Source of the DNA: Pseudonocardia sp. | GTDB taxonomy: Bacteria > Actinomycetota > Actinomycetes > Mycobacteriales > Pseudonocardiaceae | DNA: 64,000 bases | Direction of reading: 5' to 3' | Assembly (NCBI RefSeq): GCF_029263155.1 | Contig: NZ_JAJCYB010000077.1 | Span: forward strand, 1-64,000 | Shown here: positions 1 to 8,618 of the stretch, piece after piece | How positions within the stretch are numbered: the first letter of the stretch is position 1 | Layout of the letters: every line of letters starts with the position of its first letter | The notes under the pieces: model-generated | What the model was told of the DNA's origin: nothing | What the model saw: only the letters and a program-made list of their open reading frames with translations | Database searches by the model: none | Position numbers and translations under genes: made by a program

Positions 1-20
1 ACCGCGTATCTTCCGCATCT

Positions 21-93
21 GATGGGTGCCCTTCCGCCCGGGACTTTGATCTCTTCGCACAGACCATTTTCCCAGCTCAGCAGGGCACCCATC
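21..93. repeat. 12-bp inverted repeat near window edge
   Basis: GATGGGTGCCCT at 21-32 is repeated exactly in inverse orientation at 82-93, with 49 bases between. No gene was found across it. It could be a long hairpin in an RNA leader, a terminator for a gene off the left edge, or two protein sites. The function is unknown. Confidence 0.45.
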
Positions 94-136
94 CTCATTT
101 CGGGGCCCGTGTCGCGCACCTACCTGCGGATTCGGG

Positions 137-274
137 TCAGAGCATCTCGGTCTTGATGATCATGCTGCATTCGGTGCACCGGTGGTGATAGCCGATCACG
201 TTCCCCTTGCCGTCCTCGATCACTTCCGCGCGGGCGGTCGAGGGATGGCGGCATGCGTTGGGTGCTGTCGGCAT
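137..274 (-). CDS. Small CxxC protein (45 aa), possible zinc knuckle
   Basis: A 45-residue reading frame starts at ATG 274 with a GGAGAAG ribosome site just upstream and stops at 137. It has Cys-Arg-His at residues 8-10 and Cys-Thr-Glu-Cys near residues 34-37, plus a second His pair, so a single zinc site is plausible. It is acidic to neutral and has no membrane segment. It is divergent from the sensor kinase gene, with 29 bases between the two start codons, so the two may share a control region. I do not recognise the family. The ribosome site and cysteine spacing favour a real gene. Confidence 0.6.
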   Translation of the reverse strand: MPTAPNACRHPSTARAEVIEDGKGNVIGYHHRCTECSMIIKTEML

Positions 275-303
275 GATGTCACTTCTCCGCAGCTAGTCTG
301 ACG

Positions 304-1545
304 ATGTCGATGAGCGTATCCGAGGCGGCCGGTGAGGGGAGTGCGGTGGACGTCGTGCAGTCGCCGGTGACGCTGGGGCTCGCCGGACTGCTCGTGCTGG
401 CGACCGGTGCCGCGGTCTTCTTCTACCTGCGCAGCCGTCGCAACGCCTTCGACAACCCGCTGCAGAAGGCCACCTTCGGCACCCTGCACGCGGTCGCGCT
501 CGCCGCCCCGGCGCTGCGGGTCGGGCTCTCCACCCAGTCGGCCTCGTTCGCGCTGCCCTACCTGCGCACCCTGCTGGAGACCTGCGCGCTGGCGATGACC
601 GACGCCCGCGGCGAGCGGCTGGGCTGGGACGGCGACTCCGACCAGCACCAGCCCGACGTCCGCACGCTGGCCGAGCTCGTCATCTCCACCGGGCGCCAGC
701 AGGTGCTCTCGCACTCGTCGCTGTCGTGCGACCACCCCGGCTGCGAGGTGCGCGGCATCGTCGTGGTGCCGCTGGAGACCGACGGCAACATCGTCGGCAC
801 CCTCGCGGCGCTGACGACCTCCACCGCCAGCCCGGTGCTGCTGCGCGCCACCGCCGAGGTGGCGCGCTACGTCTCCAGCCAGCTGGAGCTGGCCGAGCTC
901 GACGAGTCCCGGGCACGGCTCAACCGCGCCGAGGTCCGGGCCCTGCGCGCGCAGATCTCACCGCACTTCATCTACAACGCGCTCACGACCATCGCCTCGT
1001 TCATCCGCACCGACCCGGTGCGCGCCCGCGAGCTGCTGCTGGCCTTCGCCGACTTCACCCGCTACTCCTTCCGCTCGGCCGGTGAGTACACGACGCTGAA
1101 GGAGGAGCTCACCAACATCGAGCGCTACATCGAGCTGGAGAAGGCCCGGTTCTCCGACCGGCTCAACATCAAGCTCCAGATCGCGCCCGAGGTGCTCGGG
1201 GTGGTGCTGCCGTTCCTCGCACTCCAGCCGCTGGTGGAGAACGCGGTGCGGCACGGTCTGGCCGGCAAGCCCAGCGGCGGCACGATCACGCTGACGGCGG
1301 AGAACGCCGGCTCCGAGTGCGTCATCATCGTCGAGGACAACGGCGTGGGCATGGACCCCGCGCGGCTCTCCGAGGATCTCGACGACGCCCACCTCTCCGG
1401 CGCCCACGTCGGCCTGGGCAACGTCGACGACCGCATGCGTTCGGCGTTCGGTGACGACTTCGGCCTGGTGGTGGAGACGAACATCGGCGAGGGCATGAAG
1501 ATCACGCTGCGGGTGCCGAAGTTCCGGGCGAACGTCCGCGTCTGA
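304..1545 (+). CDS. LytS-like sensor histidine kinase
   Basis: This 413-aa membrane kinase has one transmembrane segment at about residues 22-43, a GAF-like sensor region (about 60-190), and a His_kinase (PF06580) dimerisation domain with the phospho-accepting His221 in SPHFIYN. A HATPase_c domain follows: N box around Asn313 in ENAVRHG, G1 box DNGVGM at 345-350, and GLGNVDDR near 371-378. It should phosphorylate the LytTR regulator two genes downstream. A Cys pair in the GAF region (CDHPGC) could bind metal or sense redox state. LytS/LytTR pairs are known to control small-acid transporters, and symporters follow here. No strong ribosome site is visible before ATG 304. Confidence 0.9.
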   Translation: MSMSVSEAAGEGSAVDVVQSPVTLGLAGLLVLATGAAVFFYLRSRRNAFDNPLQKATFGTLHAVALAAPALRVGLSTQSASFALPYLRTLLETCALAMTDARGERLGWDGDSDQHQPDVRTLAELVISTGRQQVLSHSSLSCDHPGCEVRGIVVVPLETDGNIVGTLAALTTSTASPVLLRATAEVARYVSSQLELAELDESRARLNRAEVRALRAQISPHFIYNALTTIASFIRTDPVRARELLLAFADFTRYSFRSAGEYTTLKEELTNIERYIELEKARFSDRLNIKLQIAPEVLGVVLPFLALQPLVENAVRHGLAGKPSGGTITLTAENAGSECVIIVEDNGVGMDPARLSEDLDDAHLSGAHVGLGNVDDRMRSAFGDDFGLVVETNIGEGMKITLRVPKFRANVRV

Positions 1546-1582
1546 ACGACCCCGGTCCGGTGCACGCGTAGCGTGAGACCAC

Positions 1583-2452
1583 ATGGACGGCCTGCGCATC
1601 CCGGACCTGCTCGCCTCCCGGCTCCCCGGCCGGACCGACCGACCGGTCGTGTCGGTCGTGCGCCTGCAGGGGGTGATCACGCCGACGGCCGGGCCGGTGC
1701 CCCGCGCGGTGATCAACGCGATCACGATGGAGAAGACGCTGGAGCGGGCGTTCGCGCCGGACGGGCTCGTCGCGGTGGCGCTGGCGATCAACTCGCCGGG
1801 CGGCTCGCCGACGCAGTCGGCGCTGGTGGCCGACCGGATCCGCGGGCTCGCCGAGGACAAGGGCGTGCCGGTGCTCGCGTTCTGCGAGGACGTCGCCGCC
1901 TCCGGCGGGTACTGGCTGGCCTGCGCCGCCGACGAGATCCACGCTCACGCGACCTCGCTGGTCGGGTCGATCGGGGTCGTCAGCCAGGGCTTCGGTCTCG
2001 ACGGGTTCATCGAGCGGTTCGGCGTCCAGCGGCGCCTCTACACCGCGGGAACGTCGAAGGCGCGCCTGGACCCGTTCCTGCCCGAGAAGCCCGAGGACGT
2101 CGAGTGGCTGCGCGACCTGCAGGACCAGCTGCACGAGATGTTCCGGGCGTGGGTCACCGCCCGGCGCGGTGACCGGCTGGCCACCGGTCCCGACCTGTTC
2201 ACCGGCGAGGTCTGGACCGGGGAGCGCGCCGTCGAGCTGGGACTCGTCGACGGCCTCGGCACCGCACGTGGCGTGCTCGCCGAGCGTTTCCCCGACGCCG
2301 AGCTCGTGACCGTCGAGGGTCGCAAGCCGCTGCTGGCCCGCCTGGGGCTGGCGGGGGCACCGGCGGCCGGCTCCCCGTTCGGGACGGACGGACTGCTGGG
2401 GATGGCGCAGGCGGCCGAGATCCGGGCCACCTGGGCGCGGTACGGTTTGTAG
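1583..2452 (+). CDS. S49 family (SppA/SohB-like) serine peptidase
   Basis: This 289-aa single-domain protein has a ClpP-like fold and the S49 Ser-Lys dyad. Ser107 lies in AASGGYW and Lys159 in AGTSKA, and the 52-residue spacing equals that of Bacillus SppA (Ser147/Lys199). INSPGGSP near residue 70 forms the oxyanion region. No signal peptide or membrane segment is visible, unlike classical signal-peptide peptidase A, so it probably acts in the cytoplasm or at the inner membrane face. It lies between the kinase and its regulator in the same direction. A link to processing the adjacent membrane proteins is only a guess. Confidence 0.85.
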   Translation: MDGLRIPDLLASRLPGRTDRPVVSVVRLQGVITPTAGPVPRAVINAITMEKTLERAFAPDGLVAVALAINSPGGSPTQSALVADRIRGLAEDKGVPVLAFCEDVAASGGYWLACAADEIHAHATSLVGSIGVVSQGFGLDGFIERFGVQRRLYTAGTSKARLDPFLPEKPEDVEWLRDLQDQLHEMFRAWVTARRGDRLATGPDLFTGEVWTGERAVELGLVDGLGTARGVLAERFPDAELVTVEGRKPLLARLGLAGAPAAGSPFGTDGLLGMAQAAEIRATWARYGL

Positions 2453-2479
2453 CGGCGTGTGATCGGACGGACCCGATTG

Positions 2480-2502
2480 GTGTCTGCCACTGGCACTCAC
2501 AC
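2480..2502. promoter_or_regulatory. Palindromic site upstream of the LytTR regulator
   Basis: TGCCACTGGCA at 2485-2495 is a five-base inverted repeat around one base. It is flanked by GTGT on the left and CACAC on the right, giving a roughly 22-bp interrupted palindrome in the gap before the response regulator gene. It is a candidate transcription-factor site. No factor can be assigned from the sequence. Confidence 0.3.
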
Positions 2503-2609
2503 GGATTCGCCGTCACCATGGTCCGCGGACCTCGTGATCGTCGCGAGATCCGTGGCTCAGCGGGTTCGGTTGGCGGGCAGTGTCAGGGCCGGCGCAGGAT
2601 GAGGAGATC

Positions 2610-3482
2610 GTGGACAGCATCGACAGCTCCGGTGGACTGGTCGTGCTCGCCGTGGACGACGAGCAGCCGGCACTCGAGGAACTCGCGTATCTGCTCGGTG
2701 AGGATCCGCGGGTCGGGATCGTGCTCAAGGCGGCCGACGCAACCGACGCGCTGCGCATCCTCAACAGCCGGCAGGGCGTGCGCGAGGCGGCCCCGGCCGG
2801 GCAGGCCGCCCGCGGCACCGTGAACGCGGCCACCGGCACGCGGGTGGCCGAGCGCACCGACGTCGAGGTGGTGTTCCTCGACATCCGGATGCCGGGCCTC
2901 GACGGCCTCGAGCTCGCGCGGGTCTTCTCGTCGATGGCCGTGCCGCCCTCGGTCGTGTTCGTCACCGCCCACGACGACCGCGCGGTCGACGCCTACGAGG
3001 TCGGTGCGGTGGACTACCTGCTCAAGCCGCTGCGCTCGGAGCGTCTGGCCGCCTCGATCGACCGCATCCTGGCCAGCCGCACCGCGGCCACGGCCGAGCC
3101 GGCCCGCGAGGAGAACGGCGAGGACGAGGTCATCCCCGTCGAGCTCGCCGGCACCACGAAGCTGGTGCCGCGATCCGCCGTGCGCTACGTCGAGGCGCAG
3201 GGCGACTACGCCCGCCTGCACACCGCCGAGGGCAGCCACCTCGTCCGGATCCCGCTGTCGGTGCTCGAGGACCGCTGGCGCGACGCCGGTTTCGTGCGCA
3301 TCCACCGGTCGTTCCTGGTCTCGCTGCCGCTGGTCACCGAGCTGCGCCTGTCCGGCTCCGGGTACGTCGTGCGCGTGGGGACCGGGCCCGACTGCGCCGA
3401 GCTGCCGGTGAGCCGTCGCCACACCCGCGAGCTGAAGGACCGCCTGGTCCGGGCCACCAAGCAGGCGTGGAGCCAGCGATGA
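2610..3482 (+). CDS. LytTR-family response regulator
   Basis: A 290-aa regulator with an N-terminal receiver domain (Asp16/Asp17 acidic pair, phospho-acceptor Asp91 in FLDIRMPG, Thr119, Lys139) and a C-terminal LytTR DNA-binding domain at about 175-275. It is the evident partner of the LytS-like kinase. An Ala/Gly-rich stretch of about 30 residues (53-82) is inserted before the beta-3 strand that carries Asp91, which is unusual for a receiver. GTG 2610 is preferred over GTG 2580 because GAGGAG lies just before it and nothing precedes 2580, although the SD-to-start distance is short. Target genes are probably the symporters downstream. Confidence 0.87.
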   Translation: MDSIDSSGGLVVLAVDDEQPALEELAYLLGEDPRVGIVLKAADATDALRILNSRQGVREAAPAGQAARGTVNAATGTRVAERTDVEVVFLDIRMPGLDGLELARVFSSMAVPPSVVFVTAHDDRAVDAYEVGAVDYLLKPLRSERLAASIDRILASRTAATAEPAREENGEDEVIPVELAGTTKLVPRSAVRYVEAQGDYARLHTAEGSHLVRIPLSVLEDRWRDAGFVRIHRSFLVSLPLVTELRLSGSGYVVRVGTGPDCAELPVSRRHTRELKDRLVRATKQAWSQR

Positions 3483-3508
3483 CCGCCGGCCCGGGCGCGG
3501 GTTAAGTC

Positions 3509-4948
3509 GTGAGTACAGACACCGACGGCGCGCCGTCGTCGGTGGAGGCCGGGACCGGGGAGGACGCCGAGCCCGCGCCCGAGCAGCGCCCCGGCCCGGA
3601 GCCGACGAGTGCCGGGTCGAGCTGGCTGCAGGAGGAGATGCGCCGCCGGATGGCCGAGCGCAGCGCGGGCGGCGGGGCCCGGCACGCCCGGCGCGACGGT
3701 TCCACCGAGCCACCCCGCGGCGTCGAGCACGTCCCCCGCCACTCGGTCGCTCCCGAGGCCGCCCCGCGACCCGGCCCGTACGCACCACCGGTGCCCGACG
3801 CGGCGCCGCCGCCCGAACGGCCCGCCCCCCCGCCCGTGCCGTTCGGCGGACCCTCGCTGCCCCCCGGCGGGGTGCCGGCCCGCCGCCGTCACTCCCCGGA
3901 TCCGGCGGGCGGTGGATGGTCGGGTCCCGAACCGGCCGCCCCACCCGCCCCCGCCGACCCGCCGGAGGCCGCGCCCCGGCGGGTGCCCACGGCGTTCCGT
4001 CCCGGTGCCCGGGGTGTCGCGAGCGCCGCGCCCGCCACGTTCGGCGGGCCGGGCTTCGACGCTCCGGCGACCCGCCCCGAGGCGGACCCCGCGCCGCCGG
4101 TCCACGACGCGCGGCCCGCCGTCCCGGGCGAGGCGGACCCGTCCACCCGCGATCTCACCCGCGACCCCGGCGGACCGCCCGGCGACGCCGCGCCCACCAC
4201 CGCCACCGACGGGCCGCCCGCGTCGTGGGCACCCGGACGGACCCGCTCCGCGGCTGACCCGGACGGTGCGACGGACATCCGCCCGCCGGCCCGGCCCGGC
4301 CGCCTGCTGGCCGCACCGGCCCCGCCCGCCGCACCGTCCGACGTCGAGGAGCCGGGCAGCCGCCCGGCGCCGGGCGGACCCGACGCGGCCGACCGGCTCG
4401 ACCGGCTCGACCGGCTCGACCGGCTCGACCTGACCGGCCCGGTGCAGCCCGCGCAGGATCCGACGCGGGACCCCGCCGACGACGACACCGTGCTCTGGTC
4501 GGCGAGCACCCCCGCCCTCGTCGACGGGTCGACGACGACGGCCACCCCCGCGGTCCCGGTCGAGGTGCCGAACCAGCGTGCGGCCGAGGTGGCACCGAAC
4601 CGCGTGAAGATCGTGTTCTCGGAGCGACGGGGCGGGGCCCACCCGGTGCGCACGGTCGTGGACATCCAGGAGGAGGGAGCGGTAGGCGACCTGCTGCGCA
4701 GCGACCTCATCGGGTCGCAGCTGCGGGTGGCGCTGCGGTTCGCGCTGCTCGCGGGCCTGACGCTCGGCCTGCTCCCCGTGGTGTTCGCGGTGTTCCCCGC
4801 GATCGGCCGGGTCGAGCTGCTCGGGTTCCGCCTGCCGTGGCTGTTGCTGGGCTTCGCCGTCTACCCCGTGCTGTGGGGTCTGGGCTGGTGGCACACCCGC
4901 ATGGCCGAGCGGGTGGAGCAGAACTTCGCCGACCACGTCCAGGAATGA
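3509..4948 (+). CDS. Proline-rich membrane protein with DUF485-like C-terminus
   Basis: 479 aa. About 370 N-terminal residues are rich in Pro, Ala, Gly and charged residues and are probably disordered. The last 110 residues hold two transmembrane helices (about 405-430 and 438-458) and end in a charged AERVEQNFAD tail, the same topology as the DUF485 partners of acetate permeases. The stop is one base before the next symporter start, so the two are translationally coupled. An in-frame Asp-Arg-Leu repeat lies near residues 295-306. It is likely an accessory subunit of that symporter. The long tail may bind cytoplasmic partners; its role is unknown. Confidence 0.7.
   Translation: MSTDTDGAPSSVEAGTGEDAEPAPEQRPGPEPTSAGSSWLQEEMRRRMAERSAGGGARHARRDGSTEPPRGVEHVPRHSVAPEAAPRPGPYAPPVPDAAPPPERPAPPPVPFGGPSLPPGGVPARRRHSPDPAGGGWSGPEPAAPPAPADPPEAAPRRVPTAFRPGARGVASAAPATFGGPGFDAPATRPEADPAPPVHDARPAVPGEADPSTRDLTRDPGGPPGDAAPTTATDGPPASWAPGRTRSAADPDGATDIRPPARPGRLLAAPAPPAAPSDVEEPGSRPAPGGPDAADRLDRLDRLDRLDLTGPVQPAQDPTRDPADDDTVLWSASTPALVDGSTTTATPAVPVEVPNQRAAEVAPNRVKIVFSERRGGAHPVRTVVDIQEEGAVGDLLRSDLIGSQLRVALRFALLAGLTLGLLPVVFAVFPAIGRVELLGFRLPWLLLGFAVYPVLWGLGWWHTRMAERVEQNFADHVQE
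4391..4426 (+). repeat. 9-bp tandem repeat, four copies
   Basis: Four perfect copies of GACCGGCTC lie in frame inside the proline-rich membrane protein and encode Asp-Arg-Leu units. The array could vary in copy number by slippage without shifting the frame. Confidence 0.85.
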
Positions 4949-4949
4949 C

Positions 4950-6704
4950 GTGACGATCTCCGCGCAGGTCGCGCTCATCTCCATCGCGCTGGTGGGCATC
5001 GTGTCGGCCGTCATCGGCTCGCTGGGCGTGCGCGTGGCGCGGAGCACGTCGGACTTCCTGGTGGCCTCGCGCACCGTCGGCCCGGTCGCCAACGCCAGCG
5101 CGATCTCCGGCGAGTACCTGTCGGCCGCGTCGTTCCTCGGCATCGCCGGGCTCATCCTGCGCGAAGGTGCCGACGCGCTGTGGTATCCGGTGGCGTTCGT
5201 CGCGGGCTATCTCGCGCTGGTGCTGTTCGTGGCCGCGCCGCTGCGGCGCTCGGGCGCCTACACGGTGCCCGACTTCGCCGAGGTGCGCCTGCAGTCCCCG
5301 CTGCTGCGCCGGGTCTGCACGGTGTTCGTGCTGCTGATCGGCTGGCTGTACCTGCTCCCGCAGCTGCAGGGCGCCGGGCTGGCGCTGACCATCCTCACCG
5401 CGCTGCCGGCGTGGACCGGTGTGGCGGCGGCGGGAGCGGTCGTGCTGCTCACCGTCGTGGGCGGGGGCATGCGGTCGATCACGTTCGTGCAGGCGTTCCA
5501 GTACTGGCTCAAGCTGACCGCGCTCGCGGTGCCCGCGGTGGTCGTGGCGGGCATCTTCCTGGGCGGCGCCCACACCTTCGACCGGCCCTCGGCCCCGGAC
5601 TTCCCGGCCGACACCACGGTCACCATCCGCACCGACGTGCTGCTGGAGGTCGTCGAGCCGGTACAGCTGACCGCCACCGGCGACGTCGACGGGACGCGGG
5701 TCGACGGTCCGCTGACGTGGGACCCCGGCCGGCACCAGGTACTCGCCGGCAGCAGCCTGGAGTTCACCGAGGGCACACCGGTCCCGACGGTCGCCGGCAC
5801 CCCACCGACGGACGCGGCGTGGCTGGAACCGATGTCCGGCGACGCCGAGAACCAGCTGCTGGAGATCTACTCGATCCTCATCGCCGGGTTCCTGGGCACG
5901 ATGGGCCTGCCGCACGTGCTGGTCCGCTTCTACACCAACCCCGACGGCCGGGCGGCGCGGCGCACCACGGTCGTCGTGCTCGCGATGATCGGTGGCTTCT
6001 ACGTCCTGGTCACGCTGATCGGCGCGCTGTCGCGGCTGTACACCCCGCAGCTGCTGGTCAGCGGGCAGACCGACGCGGCCGTGCTGCTGGTGCCGGTCGC
6101 CGCGCTCGGGCCGGGCTGGGTCGGCTGGCTGCTCGGCGGGCTCGTCGCCGCGGGGGCGGCGGCGGCGTTCCTGTCGACGTCCTCGGGCCTCGTCGTCAGC
6201 CTGGCCGGGGTGCTGTTCACCGACGTGCTGCGCGGCAGGCTGCACGACTTCCGGTTCGCCGCCGTGGTGTCGACGGTCCCCCCGCTGGCGTTGGCGCTGC
6301 TGGTGCCGCGGCTGGACTTCGCGCTCACCGTGCCGCTCGTGTTCGCCGTGGCGGCCTCGACGTTCTGCCCGCTGCTGGTGCTGGGCATCTGGTGGCGCGG
6401 GCTGACCGCACGCGGGGCGATCGCGGGCGTGCTGGTGGGCGGCGTGCTGTCCGGGGGGAGCACGGTCGTCAGCATGTTCGTGGACCTGCCGCCCAGCTGG
6501 GTCGAGGTGCTGCTCAACCGCCCGGCGGCCGTCACGGTGCCTGCGGCGTTCCTCACGATGGTGCTGGTCAGCCGCTGGACGCGCGCCGAGGTGCCCGCCG
6601 ACGTCGACCACGCCCTGCTGCGGCTGCACGCCCCGGAGCGACTCGGGCTCACCCACGACCGCCTCGACAGCGATCCCGAGCCGGCCCGGGACCGGTCGCT
6701 GTGA
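4950..6704 (+). CDS. Sodium:solute symporter, ActP/MctC type (copy A)
   Basis: A 584-aa polytopic membrane protein of the SSS family, close to cation:acetate/monocarboxylate symporters. Family features include DFLVASRTVGP and GEYLSAASFLGIAG after the first helix, and GLPHVLVRFYTNP after the middle helices. Between two central helices (about residues 208-303) it carries a loop of about 100 residues with alternating beta-like sequence, about twice the length of that in copies C and D of this locus. The GTG start is one base after the upstream stop. It is a close tandem paralogue of the next gene. The substrate is probably a short organic acid; this is inferred from the family. Confidence 0.85.
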   Translation: MTISAQVALISIALVGIVSAVIGSLGVRVARSTSDFLVASRTVGPVANASAISGEYLSAASFLGIAGLILREGADALWYPVAFVAGYLALVLFVAAPLRRSGAYTVPDFAEVRLQSPLLRRVCTVFVLLIGWLYLLPQLQGAGLALTILTALPAWTGVAAAGAVVLLTVVGGGMRSITFVQAFQYWLKLTALAVPAVVVAGIFLGGAHTFDRPSAPDFPADTTVTIRTDVLLEVVEPVQLTATGDVDGTRVDGPLTWDPGRHQVLAGSSLEFTEGTPVPTVAGTPPTDAAWLEPMSGDAENQLLEIYSILIAGFLGTMGLPHVLVRFYTNPDGRAARRTTVVVLAMIGGFYVLVTLIGALSRLYTPQLLVSGQTDAAVLLVPVAALGPGWVGWLLGGLVAAGAAAAFLSTSSGLVVSLAGVLFTDVLRGRLHDFRFAAVVSTVPPLALALLVPRLDFALTVPLVFAVAASTFCPLLVLGIWWRGLTARGAIAGVLVGGVLSGGSTVVSMFVDLPPSWVEVLLNRPAAVTVPAAFLTMVLVSRWTRAEVPADVDHALLRLHAPERLGLTHDRLDSDPEPARDRSL

Positions 6705-6753
6705 CGGGGTGGGGTAGTGACCGTGGACCGCACCGCTTGCCATAGTGGCGCCC

Positions 6754-8505
6754 ATGACCACGGCCGGGGTTTCCGCGCTGGTCGCGATGGCGCTGGTCGC
6801 CCTCGCGTCCGCGGTGATCGGCTCGCTCGGCGTCCGGGTGGCGCGGAGCACCTCGGACTTCCTCGTGGCCTCCCGCACGGTCGGCCCGGCGGCGAACGCG
6901 GGCGCGATCTCGGGGGAGTACCTGTCGGCGGCGTCGTTCCTCGGCGTGGCCGGGCTGATCCTGCGCGACGGTGTCGACGCGCTCTGGTACCCCGTCGGGT
7001 TCACCGCCGGGTACCTCGCGCTGGTGCTGTTCGTGGCCGCGCCGCTGCGCCGGTCCGGTGCGTACACGGTGCCCGACTTCGCCGAGGCGCGGCTGGGCTC
7101 GCCCGCGCTGCGCCGGGTGTGCACGGCGTTCGTGCTGCTCATCGGCTGGCTCTACGTCCTGCCCCAGTTCCAGGGCGCGGGCCTGACCGTCGCCACGGTC
7201 ACCGGGCTGCCGGCGTGGACGGGGATGCTCACGGCGGGTGTCGTCGTCGTCGGCACGGTGGCACTGGGCGGGATGCGGTCTATCACGTTCGTGCAGGCGT
7301 TCCAGTACTGGCTCAAGCTCACCGCGATCGCCCTGCCCGCGGTCATCGTGGTCATCTTCTTCCTCGGGGACGCCCGGGACTTCAGCCGCCCGTCGTCGCC
7401 GCAGTTCCTCGACCGCACGACCGTCGACATCCGCACCGACGTGCAACTCGAGGTGCGGGTGCCCGCGGAGCTGGTCGCCACCGGCACCGTCGACGGGATC
7501 GAGGTGTCGGGCGCCGCCCTGCGCTGGGAGCCGGGCCTGCACGCGGTGGAGGCGGGTGCGGAGCTGGAGTTCCCGGCGGGTGACCCGGTGCCGGTCGTGG
7601 CCGGCACGCCCGCGGACACCGAGGTGTGGCTCACCCCGTACCCGGACGGCCCCGAGCAGGGCCTGCTCGCCACCTATTCGCTGATCATCGCCACGTTCCT
7701 CGGCACGATGGGCCTGCCGCACGTGCTGGTCCGCTTCTACACCAACCCCGACGGCCGTACGGCCCGCCGCAGCGCCGTGGTCGTGCTGGCGCTGCTGGGT
7801 GCGTTCTATGTGACGGTGACGGTGCTCGGCGCGCTGTCGCGGCTCTACACCCCGCAGCTGCTGGTCAGCGGCGACACCGACGCCGCGGTGCTGCTCCTGC
7901 CCTCGGCCGCGCTGGGCAGCGGATGGCTCGGCGTCACGCTCGGGGCGCTGGTGGCCGCCGGCGCGTGGGCGGCGTTCCTGTCCACGTCGTCCGGCCTGAT
8001 CGTCAGCGTGGCCGGCGTGCTGTCCACGGACGTGTTCCGGAGGCGGCGGGTGCGCGACTTCCGGCTCTCCGCCGTGCTGGCCGGGATCGTGCCGCTCGGG
8101 CTCGCGCTGGGCGTCACCCGGCTCGACTTCTCCGAGGCCGTCGCGCTGGTGTTCGCGGTGGCGGCCTCCACCTTCTGCCCGCTGCTGCTGCTCGGGATCT
8201 GGTGGCGGGACCTGACCGACCGCGGCGCGGTGGCCGGGATGCTCGCGGGCGGGCTGCTGTCGACCGGCGCGGTGGCGGTGAGCCTGGCCGGCCTCGGCGA
8301 CGACGGCGTGCTCGGCGTGCTGCTCCACCGGCCCGCGATCATCAGCGTTCCGGTGGCGTTCCTGACGATGGTCGGGGTGAGCCTGCTGACGCGCGAGCGG
8401 CGCCCGGCCGACGTCGACCAGGTGCTGCTGCGGCTGCACGCCCCGGAGCGGCTGGGCCTGAGTCGCGACCGGCTGGATGAACGGAGCCGGTCGGGCGGTC
8501 GCTGA
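6754..8505 (+). CDS. Sodium:solute symporter, ActP/MctC type (copy B)
   Basis: A 583-aa SSS transporter, highly similar by eye to the preceding gene along its whole length, including the enlarged extracytoplasmic loop (about residues 203-300). The pair therefore arose by tandem duplication. ATG 6754 is preferred to GTG 6745 because a CATAGT -10-like box at 6741-6746 would start the transcript near the ATG, and no ribosome site is present. It may therefore be transcribed separately from copy A. The differences from copy A lie mostly in the loop and the C-terminus, consistent with altered substrate or regulation. Confidence 0.83.
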   Translation: MTTAGVSALVAMALVALASAVIGSLGVRVARSTSDFLVASRTVGPAANAGAISGEYLSAASFLGVAGLILRDGVDALWYPVGFTAGYLALVLFVAAPLRRSGAYTVPDFAEARLGSPALRRVCTAFVLLIGWLYVLPQFQGAGLTVATVTGLPAWTGMLTAGVVVVGTVALGGMRSITFVQAFQYWLKLTAIALPAVIVVIFFLGDARDFSRPSSPQFLDRTTVDIRTDVQLEVRVPAELVATGTVDGIEVSGAALRWEPGLHAVEAGAELEFPAGDPVPVVAGTPADTEVWLTPYPDGPEQGLLATYSLIIATFLGTMGLPHVLVRFYTNPDGRTARRSAVVVLALLGAFYVTVTVLGALSRLYTPQLLVSGDTDAAVLLLPSAALGSGWLGVTLGALVAAGAWAAFLSTSSGLIVSVAGVLSTDVFRRRRVRDFRLSAVLAGIVPLGLALGVTRLDFSEAVALVFAVAASTFCPLLLLGIWWRDLTDRGAVAGMLAGGLLSTGAVAVSLAGLGDDGVLGVLLHRPAIISVPVAFLTMVGVSLLTRERRPADVDQVLLRLHAPERLGLSRDRLDERSRSGGR

Positions 8506-8618
8506 ACGTCATCGATCCCACCCGATGGGGTCATGCGCCGTTGCGGATGCTGCTGCCCTATCGTTCGCTCCGTAGTGGCCCGGGTGGGTACGCGTGGTGA
8601 CGATCTGGGAGGCGTGCC

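Noticed and set aside
2580-2609. GTG 2580 as start of the response regulator
   Set aside because: No ribosome site precedes it, and GTG 2610 is preceded by GAGGAG and enters the receiver domain at normal length.
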